Source: Oscillospiraceae bacterium | GTDB taxonomy: Bacteria > Bacillota > Clostridia > Oscillospirales > Oscillospiraceae | Assembly: GCA_020025375.1 (NCBI GenBank) | Contig: JAHHSF010000005.1 | Span: forward strand, 1-21,267 | Reading direction: 5' to 3' | Length of the DNA: 21,267 nucleotides | Part shown: in pieces, positions 1 to 7,425 of the stretch | Layout: each line of letters begins with the position of its first letter | How positions within the stretch are numbered: position 1 is the stretch's first letter | Notes under the pieces: generated by a model | Databases searched by the model: none | Seen by the model: only the letters and a program-made list of their open reading frames with translations | Told to the model about the DNA's origin: nothing | Made by a program: the position numbers and the translations under genes

Positions 1-220
1 CATGGTGGACTTCGACGATGCCGGCTCCATCGGCAAGCGTTACCGCCGCCAGGATGAGATCGGCACCCCCTTCTGCATCACCGTGGACTTCCAGACCGTG
101 GGCACCGACACCGAGGAGGCCGACCACTGCGTCACCATCCGTGACCGTGACACCATGGAACAGGTCCGTATGCCCATGGACCAGCTGGTTTCCTACATCC
201 AGGGCAAGCTGGAGTTTTAA
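1..220 (+). CDS. glyS: Glycyl-tRNA synthetase, C-terminal fragment (5' end outside window)
   Basis: This is the last ~72 residues of an alpha2-type glycine-tRNA ligase, which charges tRNA-Gly in the cytoplasm. The visible part is the end of the anticodon-binding domain: the stretch DDAGSIGKRYRRQDEIGTP and the later CVTIRDRDTMEQVRMP are the conserved closing motifs of this family. The frame is open to the left edge, so the Met at position 2 is internal and not a start. The stop (TAA, 218-220) is followed after 3 bases by the next gene's ATG, so the two are probably cotranscribed. The recognition is from family memory; the catalytic domain is not in the window. Confidence 0.9.
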   Translation, partial: MVDFDDAGSIGKRYRRQDEIGTPFCITVDFQTVGTDTEEADHCVTIRDRDTMEQVRMPMDQLVSYIQGKLEF

Positions 221-223
221 TAG

Positions 224-2050
224 ATGGAAGACCGTCTGACCGCCTGGGCTAGGAAATCCCATGATGGAAGCCGCCCCTGGCTCACTCTGACCCTCACCCT
301 TCTCTCCGGGGTGGGGGTCGGCCTGGTTTCCCTGCTGTTGGCCCTGGGACCCTACGCCCTGAGATTGTCCAGGGGATACTTTGAGCGGCCCCTCATCCTC
401 CTGCTCAATCTGTTGCCCCCCGTGCTCCTGGTGGCCCTGCTCCTGGCCCTAACCGGCCGGAGCCTGCTCTCCTTCCTGCTGACGGCGGGAATCGTGCTGG
501 GCTTCTCGGTGGGCAACTACTATAAGCTCATGTTCCGGGACGACCCCCTCCTTTTTGTGGACCTTCTCCTGCTCAAGGAAGCCGGGAACATGGCGGGGAA
601 GTACAACCTCTTCCTGGACTGGAAGCTGATCCTGGCCCTCCTCTGCGTGGCGGGGGGCGGTATGATTCTGTTCTTTTTCGCCCGGGAACGGCTGAAAAAG
701 CGGCCCCGAATCCTTCTGGCCATCCTGGCCCTGGTTGCCACTGTCGGCCTGATCCCCGCCTACGCCAGCGATGAGGTCTACAACATCCACACCGCCTATT
801 ATGAGCGGCTGAACAACCGCTGGTCCTCCACCCAGCAGTATCTGGCCCACGGCTTTGTCTACCCCTTCCTCCACAGCATCACAGACGCGGTGGAGACGCC
901 CCCCGAGGGCTACAACGAGGAAGAGGCCGCCGCCATGCTGTCGGGCTTTGAGGATGCCGACATCCCCGAGGGGCAGAAGGTGGACGTTATCTCCATCATG
1001 CTGGAGGCATACAACGACTTCTCCCACCTGGGGGTCCCCGGCCTGAACGAGGAGGTCTATGCCTACTGGCACCAACTGGAGAGCGAGGGAATCGCCGGCG
1101 ACCTCATTACCAACATCTTCGCCGGAGGGACGGTGGACACCGAGCGGTGCTTTATCACCGGCCTCTCCGAGCTGGGCTCCTTCCGGGTCCCCACAAACTC
1201 CTACGCCTGGTACTTCCGGAATCAGGGCTACCGGGTGGAGGGGGACCATCCCTGCTTCCAGTGGTTCTACAACCGCCGGAACATCAACGAGAACCTGGGC
1301 TTTGAGGATTACCGCTTCATAGAGAACCACTACGGGACGGTGACCGGAGACCGCCCCGGTACCGATGGGGAGTTCTTCTCCTTCCTCATCCCCCACTACA
1401 AGGACTTTATCGCCAAGAGCGACCAGCCCTACTTCAACTTCTCGGTGACCTACCAGGGTCACGGCCCTTATGACGCGGAGCAACTTTGGTGGGGAGACGG
1501 CTGGGTGGACCGTGGAACCCTCTCCGAGGCGGAGTACAATATCCTAAACAACTATTTCGGCTCCATCCACAACACCAACGAGAACCTGAAGGCCCTGGTG
1601 AACACCCTGCGAGAGAGTGAACGCCCCGCCGTCCTGGTCCTCTTCGGGGACCACAATCCCTGGCTCGGGGACGGAAACAGCGTCTACCACAGCCTGGGCA
1701 TCGACCTGGACTTCGGCACCGAGACCGGCTTCCGCAACTATTACAGTACCCGCTACATCATCTGGGCCAATGACGCCGCCAAGGAGGCCCTGGGCAAGGA
1801 CTTTTCCGGCAGAGGACCCGCCATCGGCCCTTACTTCCTGATGAACCAGGTCTTTGAGGCCTGCGGCTGGACCGGCCCGGCCTTTCTCCAGGCCACCGAT
1901 CCTGTGGCCCACCAGGTTCCGGTGGTTCACACCACCGGCCGCTATATGGAGCGGGGGGCCATCACCGATGTTCTCACCCCGGAGGGGAACGCCCTGGTCC
2001 GGGACTATAAGATCCTGCAATACTATTGGCGAAATCACTTCGCCTCCTGA
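224..2050 (+). CDS. LTA synthase/sulfatase-family membrane protein (phosphoglycerol transferase-like)
   Basis: 608 residues. The N-terminal ~180 residues contain about five hydrophobic segments (roughly 20-46, 55-77, 80-97, 133-152, 161-180). An extracytoplasmic alkaline-phosphatase-fold domain follows, the architecture of lipoteichoic acid synthases and related phosphoglycerol transferases. Candidate active-site elements are visible: Glu261 in ISIMLEAYNDF (metal ligand), Thr303 in FAGGTVDTE (nucleophile position) and Asp476-His477 in LVLFGDHNP (metal ligands). By family knowledge it transfers phosphoglycerol or a related phosphodiester group from a lipid donor onto a surface glycan or glycolipid. 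The acceptor cannot be read from sequence; it could make a polymer, modify one, or act as a phosphoethanolamine transferase-like enzyme. The ATG lies 3 nt after the glyS stop with a GGAG about 11 nt upstream, so translation may be coupled. Confidence 0.82.
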   Translation: MEDRLTAWARKSHDGSRPWLTLTLTLLSGVGVGLVSLLLALGPYALRLSRGYFERPLILLLNLLPPVLLVALLLALTGRSLLSFLLTAGIVLGFSVGNYYKLMFRDDPLLFVDLLLLKEAGNMAGKYNLFLDWKLILALLCVAGGGMILFFFARERLKKRPRILLAILALVATVGLIPAYASDEVYNIHTAYYERLNNRWSSTQQYLAHGFVYPFLHSITDAVETPPEGYNEEEAAAMLSGFEDADIPEGQKVDVISIMLEAYNDFSHLGVPGLNEEVYAYWHQLESEGIAGDLITNIFAGGTVDTERCFITGLSELGSFRVPTNSYAWYFRNQGYRVEGDHPCFQWFYNRRNINENLGFEDYRFIENHYGTVTGDRPGTDGEFFSFLIPHYKDFIAKSDQPYFNFSVTYQGHGPYDAEQLWWGDGWVDRGTLSEAEYNILNNYFGSIHNTNENLKALVNTLRESERPAVLVLFGDHNPWLGDGNSVYHSLGIDLDFGTETGFRNYYSTRYIIWANDAAKEALGKDFSGRGPAIGPYFLMNQVFEACGWTGPAFLQATDPVAHQVPVVHTTGRYMERGAITDVLTPEGNALVRDYKILQYYWRNHFAS

Positions 2051-2076
2051 ATCAAGAAAGAAAGGACTGATCACAG

Positions 2077-3012
2077 ATGGATACCAATTACCTGGCCAGT
2101 AATGCCGCCAGGGGCCGGCTCCTGGCGATGGACGCGGTCTATACCGCCGCCTCCGGCCACATTGGCGGCTCCCTGTCCGTCATGGATATCCTCACCACCC
2201 TCTATTTCCACACCATGAAGGTGGACCCCAAGAACCCCGAGGATCCTGACCGGGACCGCTTCGTCCTCTCCAAGGGACACTGCACCCCCGCCCTTTACGC
2301 CATCCTGGCCCTGAAGGGCTATTTCCCAAAGGAGGACCTGACCCTCTTCCGCTCCATTAAGGGGCACTTCTCCGGCCACCCCGACATGGTGAATGTCCCC
2401 GGCGTGGATATGTCCACCGGCTCCCTGGGCCAGGGAATTTCCGCCGCCGTTGGCATGGCCCTGGCGGGCAAGATGGACCACAAGGACTACCGGGTCTACA
2501 CCGTCCTGGGCGACGGTGAGATCGAGGAGGGCCAGACCTGGGAGGCCGCTATGTCGGCCGCCAAATTTGGCCTGGACAACCTGTGCGCTGTGGTGGATGT
2601 GAACGGCCTGCAGATCGACGGCGCCACCGCCGACGTGATGCCCTCTGAGCCTCTGGACAAGAAGTATGAGGCCTTTGGCTGGCACGTCATCCACCTGGAC
2701 GGTCACGACTTCGACGCGCTGGCGGCCGCCTTTGACGAGGCCAAGACCGTGAAGGGCAAGCCCACCATGCTCCTGGCCAAGACCGTGAAGGGAAAGGGGG
2801 TCTCCTTCATGGAGAACGACGCCGGCTGGCATGGCAAGGCCCCCAACGATGAGCAGTACGATAAGGCCCACAAGGAACTGGTGGACGAGCTCCGCAGATG
2901 CACCGACCGGATCGCCATGGCCTCCATGGACAACGCTATGGAGGCTCTGGAGAAGCTGGACGCCTTGTTCCCGGATGTGCCGGTAAAAGAAGCCTGGGAG
3001 GAGTTGATCTGA
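2077..3012 (+). CDS. Transketolase, N-terminal (TPP-binding) subunit
   Basis: 311 residues corresponding to the first half of a classical ~660-residue transketolase. It carries the thiamine-diphosphate/metal motif GDGEIEEGQTWEA from residue 145, closing with VVDVNGLQIDG, plus the early KGHCTPALYA and SGHPD motifs, whose histidines belong to the active site. With the next gene it should form the heteromeric enzyme that moves two-carbon ketol units between sugar phosphates in the non-oxidative pentose phosphate pathway. Split transketolases are common in Clostridia and archaea. An AAAGGA lies upstream of the ATG. The next subunit starts one base after this stop, which fits stoichiometric synthesis. 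The genes point toward oriC, against the expected direction of fork movement. Confidence 0.95.
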   Translation: MDTNYLASNAARGRLLAMDAVYTAASGHIGGSLSVMDILTTLYFHTMKVDPKNPEDPDRDRFVLSKGHCTPALYAILALKGYFPKEDLTLFRSIKGHFSGHPDMVNVPGVDMSTGSLGQGISAAVGMALAGKMDHKDYRVYTVLGDGEIEEGQTWEAAMSAAKFGLDNLCAVVDVNGLQIDGATADVMPSEPLDKKYEAFGWHVIHLDGHDFDALAAAFDEAKTVKGKPTMLLAKTVKGKGVSFMENDAGWHGKAPNDEQYDKAHKELVDELRRCTDRIAMASMDNAMEALEKLDALFPDVPVKEAWEELI

Positions 3013-3013
3013 C

Positions 3014-3961
3014 ATGGGAGAAAAAATCGCGACCCGCGCCGCTTACGGCGACGCTCTGGTGGCTCTGGCCGACCAGTATCCTCAGCTCACCGTGCTGGAT
3101 GCCGACCTGTCCGGCTCCACCATGAGCAAGGGCTTTGCCAAGGCCCATCCCGACCGCTTTTTCAATCTGGGCATCGCTGAGGCCAACATGATGGGCGTGG
3201 CCGCCGGCCTCGCCACCTGCGGCAAGAAGGTCTTTGCCTCCTCCTTCGCCATGTTTGCCGCCGGCCGGGCCTTCGAGCAGGTCCGCAACTCTATCGCCTA
3301 CCCCAACCTGAACGTCACCGTGGTTGGATCCCATGGCGGCCTCTCGGTGGGCGAGGACGGCGCCACCCACCAGTGCTGTGAAGATCTGGCCATTATGCGG
3401 GCCATCCCAAATATGACGGTTCTTTGCCCCTGTGACGGTCCCGAGATGCGGGCCGCTGTGGAAGCCCTCATGAAGCATAACGGCCCCGCCTATCTGCGTA
3501 TGTGCCGTCTGGCAGTGGATTCCGTCACCGATGAGACCCCCGGCTACCGCTTTGAGATCGGCCGGGGCGTCATCCTCCGGGACGGCACCGACGTGACCGT
3601 GGCCGCCACCGGACTCATGGTCCAGGCCGCCATGAAGGCCGCCGAGCTCCTGGAAAACGAGGGCATTTCGGTTCAGGTCCTGGACTTCCATACCATCAAG
3701 CCCCTGGACGGTGCCCTGCTGGAAGTGGCCGCCCGGAAGACCGGCTGCGTGGTCACCACCGAGGAGCACTCGGTGCTGGGTGGCCTGGGCGGTGCTGTGG
3801 CTGAATACCTGGCCGAGCATTTTCCCGTTCCCGTGGTCCGCCACGGCGTGAACGACCAGTTCGGCCGCTCCGGCAAGGCTCAGGAGGTGCTGGACGCTTA
3901 TGGTCTCAATGCCCAGGGTGTGGTGGAGGCCGTCCGCCGTGCCCTTAAGCTGAAAAAGTAA
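3014..3961 (+). CDS. Transketolase, C-terminal subunit
   Basis: 315 residues forming the pyrimidine-binding and C-terminal domains of transketolase. Visible motifs are VLDADLSGSTM near the start, FFNLGIAEANMMGVAAGLA (with the Glu expected to activate the TPP aminopyrimidine ring), and VTVVGSHGGLSVGEDGATHQ. The C-terminal part, with VTTEEHSVLGGLGGAVAE, is the regulatory/dimer domain shared with 1-deoxyxylulose-5-phosphate synthase and E1-beta proteins. It starts 1 nt after the TktN stop, with a GGAGGAG ribosome site inside the end of that gene. The split arrangement and the GSHGG motif favour transketolase over DXP synthase. The stop codon overlaps a DnaA-box-like 9-mer and is followed closely by a strong terminator. 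Confidence 0.95.
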   Translation: MGEKIATRAAYGDALVALADQYPQLTVLDADLSGSTMSKGFAKAHPDRFFNLGIAEANMMGVAAGLATCGKKVFASSFAMFAAGRAFEQVRNSIAYPNLNVTVVGSHGGLSVGEDGATHQCCEDLAIMRAIPNMTVLCPCDGPEMRAAVEALMKHNGPAYLRMCRLAVDSVTDETPGYRFEIGRGVILRDGTDVTVAATGLMVQAAMKAAELLENEGISVQVLDFHTIKPLDGALLEVAARKTGCVVTTEEHSVLGGLGGAVAEYLAEHFPVPVVRHGVNDQFGRSGKAQEVLDAYGLNAQGVVEAVRRALKLKK

Positions 3962-3990
3962 TCCACACCACAAGGGTAACTTGTGGAAAA
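3959..3990. repeat. Inverted DnaA-box-like pair, 14-bp spacer (copy 1)
   Basis: TAATCCACA (3959-3967) faces TGTGGAAAA (3982-3990) across exactly 14 bp. The right arm is a perfect TTTTCCACA on the minus strand; the left arm differs from TTATNCACA at one base. The site covers the stop codon of the transketolase C subunit and sits immediately before the convergent terminator. A small alternative hairpin (CCACAAG/CTTGTGG, 3968-3986) overlaps it. The same geometry recurs at 4903 and 18457. Confidence 0.5.
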
Positions 3991-3991
3991 T

Positions 3992-4026
3992 AAAAGAGCG
4001 TTCCGCCGAAGGCGGAACGCTCTTTT
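3992..4026. terminator. Bidirectional intrinsic terminator between convergent operons
   Basis: A perfect 16-bp stem, AAAAGAGCGTTCCGCC (3992-4007) with its complement (4011-4026), closes a 3-nt GAA loop. The U-tract (TTTTTCTTTTTT) follows on the + strand, and an equivalent A-run precedes the stem so that it also serves minus-strand transcripts. It lies between the transketolase operon (+) and rnhA (-) and should stop both. Confidence 0.95.
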
Positions 4027-4032
4027 TCTTTT

Positions 4033-4473
4033 TTATGACTTATATTTTTGGCTTTCTATCACTGCCAATTCATCACAACGGTTGTTGTATGGGTTCTCTG
4101 CGTGGCCCTTGACCCAGTGAAGGTTTACCGTGTGCCGGTCGCACAGGTCCAAAAGTTTTCCCCACAGATCCGGGTTGAGGGCGGGCTTCTTGTCACTTTT
4201 GATCCAACCCCTGGCCCGCCAGCCCTTGGCCCACCCCTTTTCCAGCCCGTCAATGACGTACTTGGAGTCGGAGTAGAGCTCCACCACACAGGGCTCCTTC
4301 AGAGCGGACAGGGCAGTGATAACCCCGGTAAGCTCCATACGGTTGTTGGTGGTTTGGGCCTCGCCGCCGGAGAGCTCCTTTTTGTGGGGCCCGTACATGA
4401 GGATGGCCCCCCAGCCCCCCGGGCCGGGGTTGCCGGAACAGGCGCCGTCAGTGTAAATGGTGACCGTTTTCAT
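4033..4473 (-). CDS. rnhA: Ribonuclease HI
   Basis: 146 residues, the usual length for bacterial RNase HI, which degrades the RNA strand of RNA-DNA hybrids. The acidic catalytic set is in place: Asp in TIYTDGACSGNPGPGGWG, Glu in NNRMELTGV, Asp in ELYSDSKYVIDGL, and the closing Asp in NNRCDELAV. His in WVKGHAENPYNNRCD is the conserved mobile-loop residue. The gene is the last of the long minus-strand run that begins at dnaN and starts 14 nt after the upstream SHOCT gene, with AGGAGC 5 nt before the ATG. R-loop and Okazaki-primer removal fits the replication-gene company, although rnhA is not part of the classical dnaA-gyrA cluster. Confidence 0.96.
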   Translation of the reverse strand: MKTVTIYTDGACSGNPGPGGWGAILMYGPHKKELSGGEAQTTNNRMELTGVITALSALKEPCVVELYSDSKYVIDGLEKGWAKGWRARGWIKSDKKPALNPDLWGKLLDLCDRHTVNLHWVKGHAENPYNNRCDELAVIESQKYKS

Positions 4474-4487
4474 TGATTGCTCCTAAT

Positions 4488-4871
4488 TTATAGAGTCCGT
4501 ATAATTTCCTCCCGCTTGGCATCGTACTCCTCTTTGGTAATGAGTCCGGAGTCCTTGAGGTTCTTGAGCTGTTCCAGCCGCTTGGAGGCGTCAAGGCCCA
4601 CGGAATCGGAGGCAGAGGGGGGAGTGGCCTCGCTCTCCCCCTCATCCTCAATGTGGATCTCGGGACCCATATATTTCTTGCCGTAGGCCTGGTAAAAATT
4701 CATGCCCGTCCCCACGGCGGCGACCAGAGTCCACAGGACTCCGAACGCCCCGAAGGTTGGAATCACCACGAACAGGCCGATCAGGACAAAGATGATACCA
4801 AACACACCACCGAAGGCGGCGTTGGACTTACTGGGCCGGTAGGTGACTCGTTTTCTGCGCCGCTCTTTCAT
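4488..4871 (-). CDS. Small two-helix membrane protein with C-terminal SHOCT domain
   Basis: 127 residues. A basic N-terminus (KERRRKRVTYR) precedes two hydrophobic helices, about 20-38 and 41-58. An acidic, Ser/Pro-rich linker follows (about 72-92). The last ~30 residues are a SHOCT (short C-terminal) domain: RLEQLKNLKDSGLITKEEYD then AKREEII. SHOCT domains occur at the ends of many unrelated proteins and are thought to mediate oligomerisation or other interactions; no enzymatic role can be assigned. The positive-inside rule puts the N-terminus in the cytoplasm, and two helices return the SHOCT domain to the same side. It is inserted between gyrA (18 nt) and rnhA (14 nt), so it is very likely cotranscribed with them. 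Confidence 0.85.
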   Translation of the reverse strand: MKERRRKRVTYRPSKSNAAFGGVFGIIFVLIGLFVVIPTFGAFGVLWTLVAAVGTGMNFYQAYGKKYMGPEIHIEDEGESEATPPSASDSVGLDASKRLEQLKNLKDSGLITKEEYDAKREEIIRTL

Positions 4872-4889
4872 GGTCTTTCCCCTTTGTGT

Positions 4890-7412
4890 TTATTCTTCAA
4901 AGTTTTCCACAGTCTCCTCGGATTCTGTGGATTCTTCCTCCTCATGGTCGGTAATGGCCAGGGAGATGACCTTGACGTTTTCGTCCACCCGCATGAGGAT
5001 GACACCCTGGGTGGTACGGCTGTAAATATTCACGTCGGCCACCGCCATACGGATGATGATTCCGTCATCCGAGATCATCATCACGTCATTGCTCTCATCC
5101 ACCATGGCGATGCCAACGATGCTGCCGGTCTTTTCGGTAATATTGTAGTTCTTCAGGCCGGTACCGCCACGGTTCTGAGGCTCCCCGGCGTCGCCGCGCA
5201 GATACTCCTCCACAGGGGTGCGCTTCCCGTAGCCGTTGTCAGTGACGGTGAGGAGGGTCTTACCGGCCAGGGCCACCTCGGCCCCTACCACATAGTCGTC
5301 CCCCTTTAGGCGGATGCCCCGGACGCCGGCAGCATCCCGGCCCATGGGCCGGGCGTCGGTCTCCTTGAAGCAGATAGCCATGCCATTCCTGGTCGCCATG
5401 AGGACGTTCTGCTCCCCGGAGGTGTGGAGGACGGAAATGAGCTCGTCCCCCTCCTCCAGGGTGATGCAGCGGATGCCCGCCTTGCGGGCAGTGTAGATGG
5501 TGGGCAGGGTGACCCGCTTCACGGTACCCTTCCGGGTTACCATGACCAGGTAGCTCTCGTCGTCAAACTCACTGACCTGAATCATGGCGGTGACCTTTTC
5601 TTCGGGCTCCAGGGGCAGGACGTTGACGATATTGGTGCCCTTGGCGGTCCGTCCTGCTTCGGGGATCTGATAGCCCTTCTTCCGGTGAACCCGGCCCCGG
5701 TTGGTGAAGAAGAAGATATGGTCGTGGGTAGAGGCGGTGAAGAGGGTCTTGACATAGTCCTCCTCCTTCAGGCTCTGGGCGGTAATGCCCTTGCCGCCCC
5801 GCTTCTGGGCCCGGTAGGTGGAGGCTGGCAAGCGCTTGATATACCCGGCGGCGGTAAGGGTAAAGACACACTCCTCCTCCTCGATGAGGTCCTCAATGTC
5901 AATGTCGTCCTCCGCAAAGCCAATCTCGGTCTTGCGCTCGTCGCCGTACTTGTTCCGAATTTCGGTAAGCTCCTCTTTCAGAACACCACGGAGCATCTCG
6001 TTGGAGTTCAAAAGCTGATTGTAATACTCGATCTTACCCATGAGCTCGTCAAACTCGGCCTGCAGCTTCTCCCGGTCCAGGCCCTGGAGGGCCTTCAGAC
6101 GCATATCCAGGATGGCCTGAGCCTGGACCTCGTCCAGGCCAAAGCGTGCCATGAGCTTCTCCCTGGCATCGTCGTAGGCGGCCCGGATGATGCGGATGAC
6201 CTCGTCGATGTTGTCCTGGGCGATGAGCAGACCCTGGAGCAGATGGGCCCGCTCCTGAGCCTTTTTCAGGTCGTACTTTGTGCGGCGGACCAGGACCTCC
6301 TCCTGAAAGGTCACGTACTCGTCCAGAATCTCCCGGAGAGTAAGGATCTTTGGCTGCTTCTGGTCGTTGACCAGGGCCAGGAGGACCACGGCGAAGGTGG
6401 TCTGCATCTGGGTCTGGGCGAAGAGGCGGTTGAGGACCACCTGGGGATTGGCATCCTTCTTCAGCTCAATGACGATACGCATGCCCTTCTTGCCGTCGGA
6501 CTCGTCCCGCAGGCCAGAGATGCCCTCCAGCCGCTTATCATGGACCTGATCGGCAATGTTTTCCACAAGCCGGGACTTATTCACCTGGTAGGGCAGCTCG
6601 GTGACGATGATGCGGGTGCGATTCTGGCCGAACTCCTCCATCTCGGTGCGGGCCCGGACCCGGATATGGCCCTTGCCGGTGGCGTAGGCGGCCCGGATGC
6701 CGGAGCGGCCCATGATGATGCCACGGGTGGGAAAGTCGGGGCCTTTGATATGCTCCATCAGGTCCTCCAGGGTGGCCTCGGGGTTGTCCAAAACACAGAT
6801 GGCGGCATCGATCACCTCCCGCAGATTATGGGGAGGGATGTTGGTGGTCATACCCACGGCGATGCCGGTGGAGCCGTTCACCAACAGGTTGGGGAAACGG
6901 GAAGGGAGAACGCGGGGTTCCTTCCGGCTCTCGTCGAAGTTGGGGTCCCAGTTCACGGTGTCCTTCTCGATATCCCGCAACATCTCGTTGGAGAGCTTGG
7001 ACATACGGGCCTCGGTATAACGATAGGCGGCCGGGGGATCACCGTCGATGGAGCCAAAGTTACCGTGGCCGTCCACCAGGCAGTAGCGCATGGAGAAGTC
7101 CTGGCCCAGGCGGACCAGGGCATCATAGACCGACTGGTCGCCGTGCGGGTGGTACTTACCCAGCACGTCGCCCACACAGGTGGCGGACTTCTTGAAGGGC
7201 TTGTCAGAAGTCAATCCGCTCTCATACATGGAGTAGAGGATGCGGCGGTGAACAGGCTTGAGGCCGTCCCGCACGTCTGGCAGGGCACGGCCCACTATGA
7301 CGCTCATGGCGTACTCGATGTAGGCGTCCTGCATCTCGTGTTCCAGGTTGATCTCGATGATTTTCTGGTCAGGGAAGGAGATGTCCTGCAGTTCTTTTTC
7401 GTTCTTAGCCAT
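4890..7412 (-). CDS. gyrA: DNA gyrase subunit A
   Basis: 840 residues from the ATG at 7412. That start is preferred because its AAGGAGG (7421-7427) is 8 nt upstream, whereas for the ATG at 7418 the gap is only 2 nt. GyrA is the breakage-reunion subunit of gyrase. Catalytic Tyr132 lies in AAYRYTEARMS. The GyrA box QKRGGKG, needed for DNA wrapping and negative supercoiling, is present, which separates it from ParC. The C-terminal beta-pinwheel follows, then a very acidic tail (EEEESTESEETVENFEE). Unusually, the quinolone-anchoring Ser of HPHGDSAVYD is replaced: HPHGDQSVYD, Gln93 (codon 7134-7136), while the Asp of the same motif (Asp97) is kept. Its ribosome site overlaps the gyrB stop, implying coupled synthesis. 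A DnaA-box-like pair lies in the last codons. Confidence 0.98.
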   Translation of the reverse strand: MAKNEKELQDISFPDQKIIEINLEHEMQDAYIEYAMSVIVGRALPDVRDGLKPVHRRILYSMYESGLTSDKPFKKSATCVGDVLGKYHPHGDQSVYDALVRLGQDFSMRYCLVDGHGNFGSIDGDPPAAYRYTEARMSKLSNEMLRDIEKDTVNWDPNFDESRKEPRVLPSRFPNLLVNGSTGIAVGMTTNIPPHNLREVIDAAICVLDNPEATLEDLMEHIKGPDFPTRGIIMGRSGIRAAYATGKGHIRVRARTEMEEFGQNRTRIIVTELPYQVNKSRLVENIADQVHDKRLEGISGLRDESDGKKGMRIVIELKKDANPQVVLNRLFAQTQMQTTFAVVLLALVNDQKQPKILTLREILDEYVTFQEEVLVRRTKYDLKKAQERAHLLQGLLIAQDNIDEVIRIIRAAYDDAREKLMARFGLDEVQAQAILDMRLKALQGLDREKLQAEFDELMGKIEYYNQLLNSNEMLRGVLKEELTEIRNKYGDERKTEIGFAEDDIDIEDLIEEEECVFTLTAAGYIKRLPASTYRAQKRGGKGITAQSLKEEDYVKTLFTASTHDHIFFFTNRGRVHRKKGYQIPEAGRTAKGTNIVNVLPLEPEEKVTAMIQVSEFDDESYLVMVTRKGTVKRVTLPTIYTARKAGIRCITLEEGDELISVLHTSGEQNVLMATRNGMAICFKETDARPMGRDAAGVRGIRLKGDDYVVGAEVALAGKTLLTVTDNGYGKRTPVEEYLRGDAGEPQNRGGTGLKNYNITEKTGSIVGIAMVDESNDVMMISDDGIIIRMAVADVNIYSRTTQGVILMRVDENVKVISLAITDHEEEESTESEETVENFEE
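4903..4934. repeat. Inverted DnaA-box-like pair, 14-bp spacer (copy 2, inside gyrA 3' end)
   Basis: TTTTCCACA (4903-4911, perfect) faces TGTGGATTC (4926-4934) across 14 bp. It lies within the codons for the acidic gyrA tail, where protein constraint is weak. The same arm orientation and spacer length occur at 3959 and 18457. Confidence 0.45.
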
Positions 7413-7425
7413 TTCCATTCCCTCC

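Noticed and set aside
6559..6567. Perfect TTTTCCACA boxes inside coding sequence (also 7883-7891 and 18744-18752)
   Set aside because: Each arises from Val-Glu-(Asn/Lys) codons GTG-GAA-AA and has no partner at the 14-bp spacing, so codon use explains them; I do not call them regulatory.
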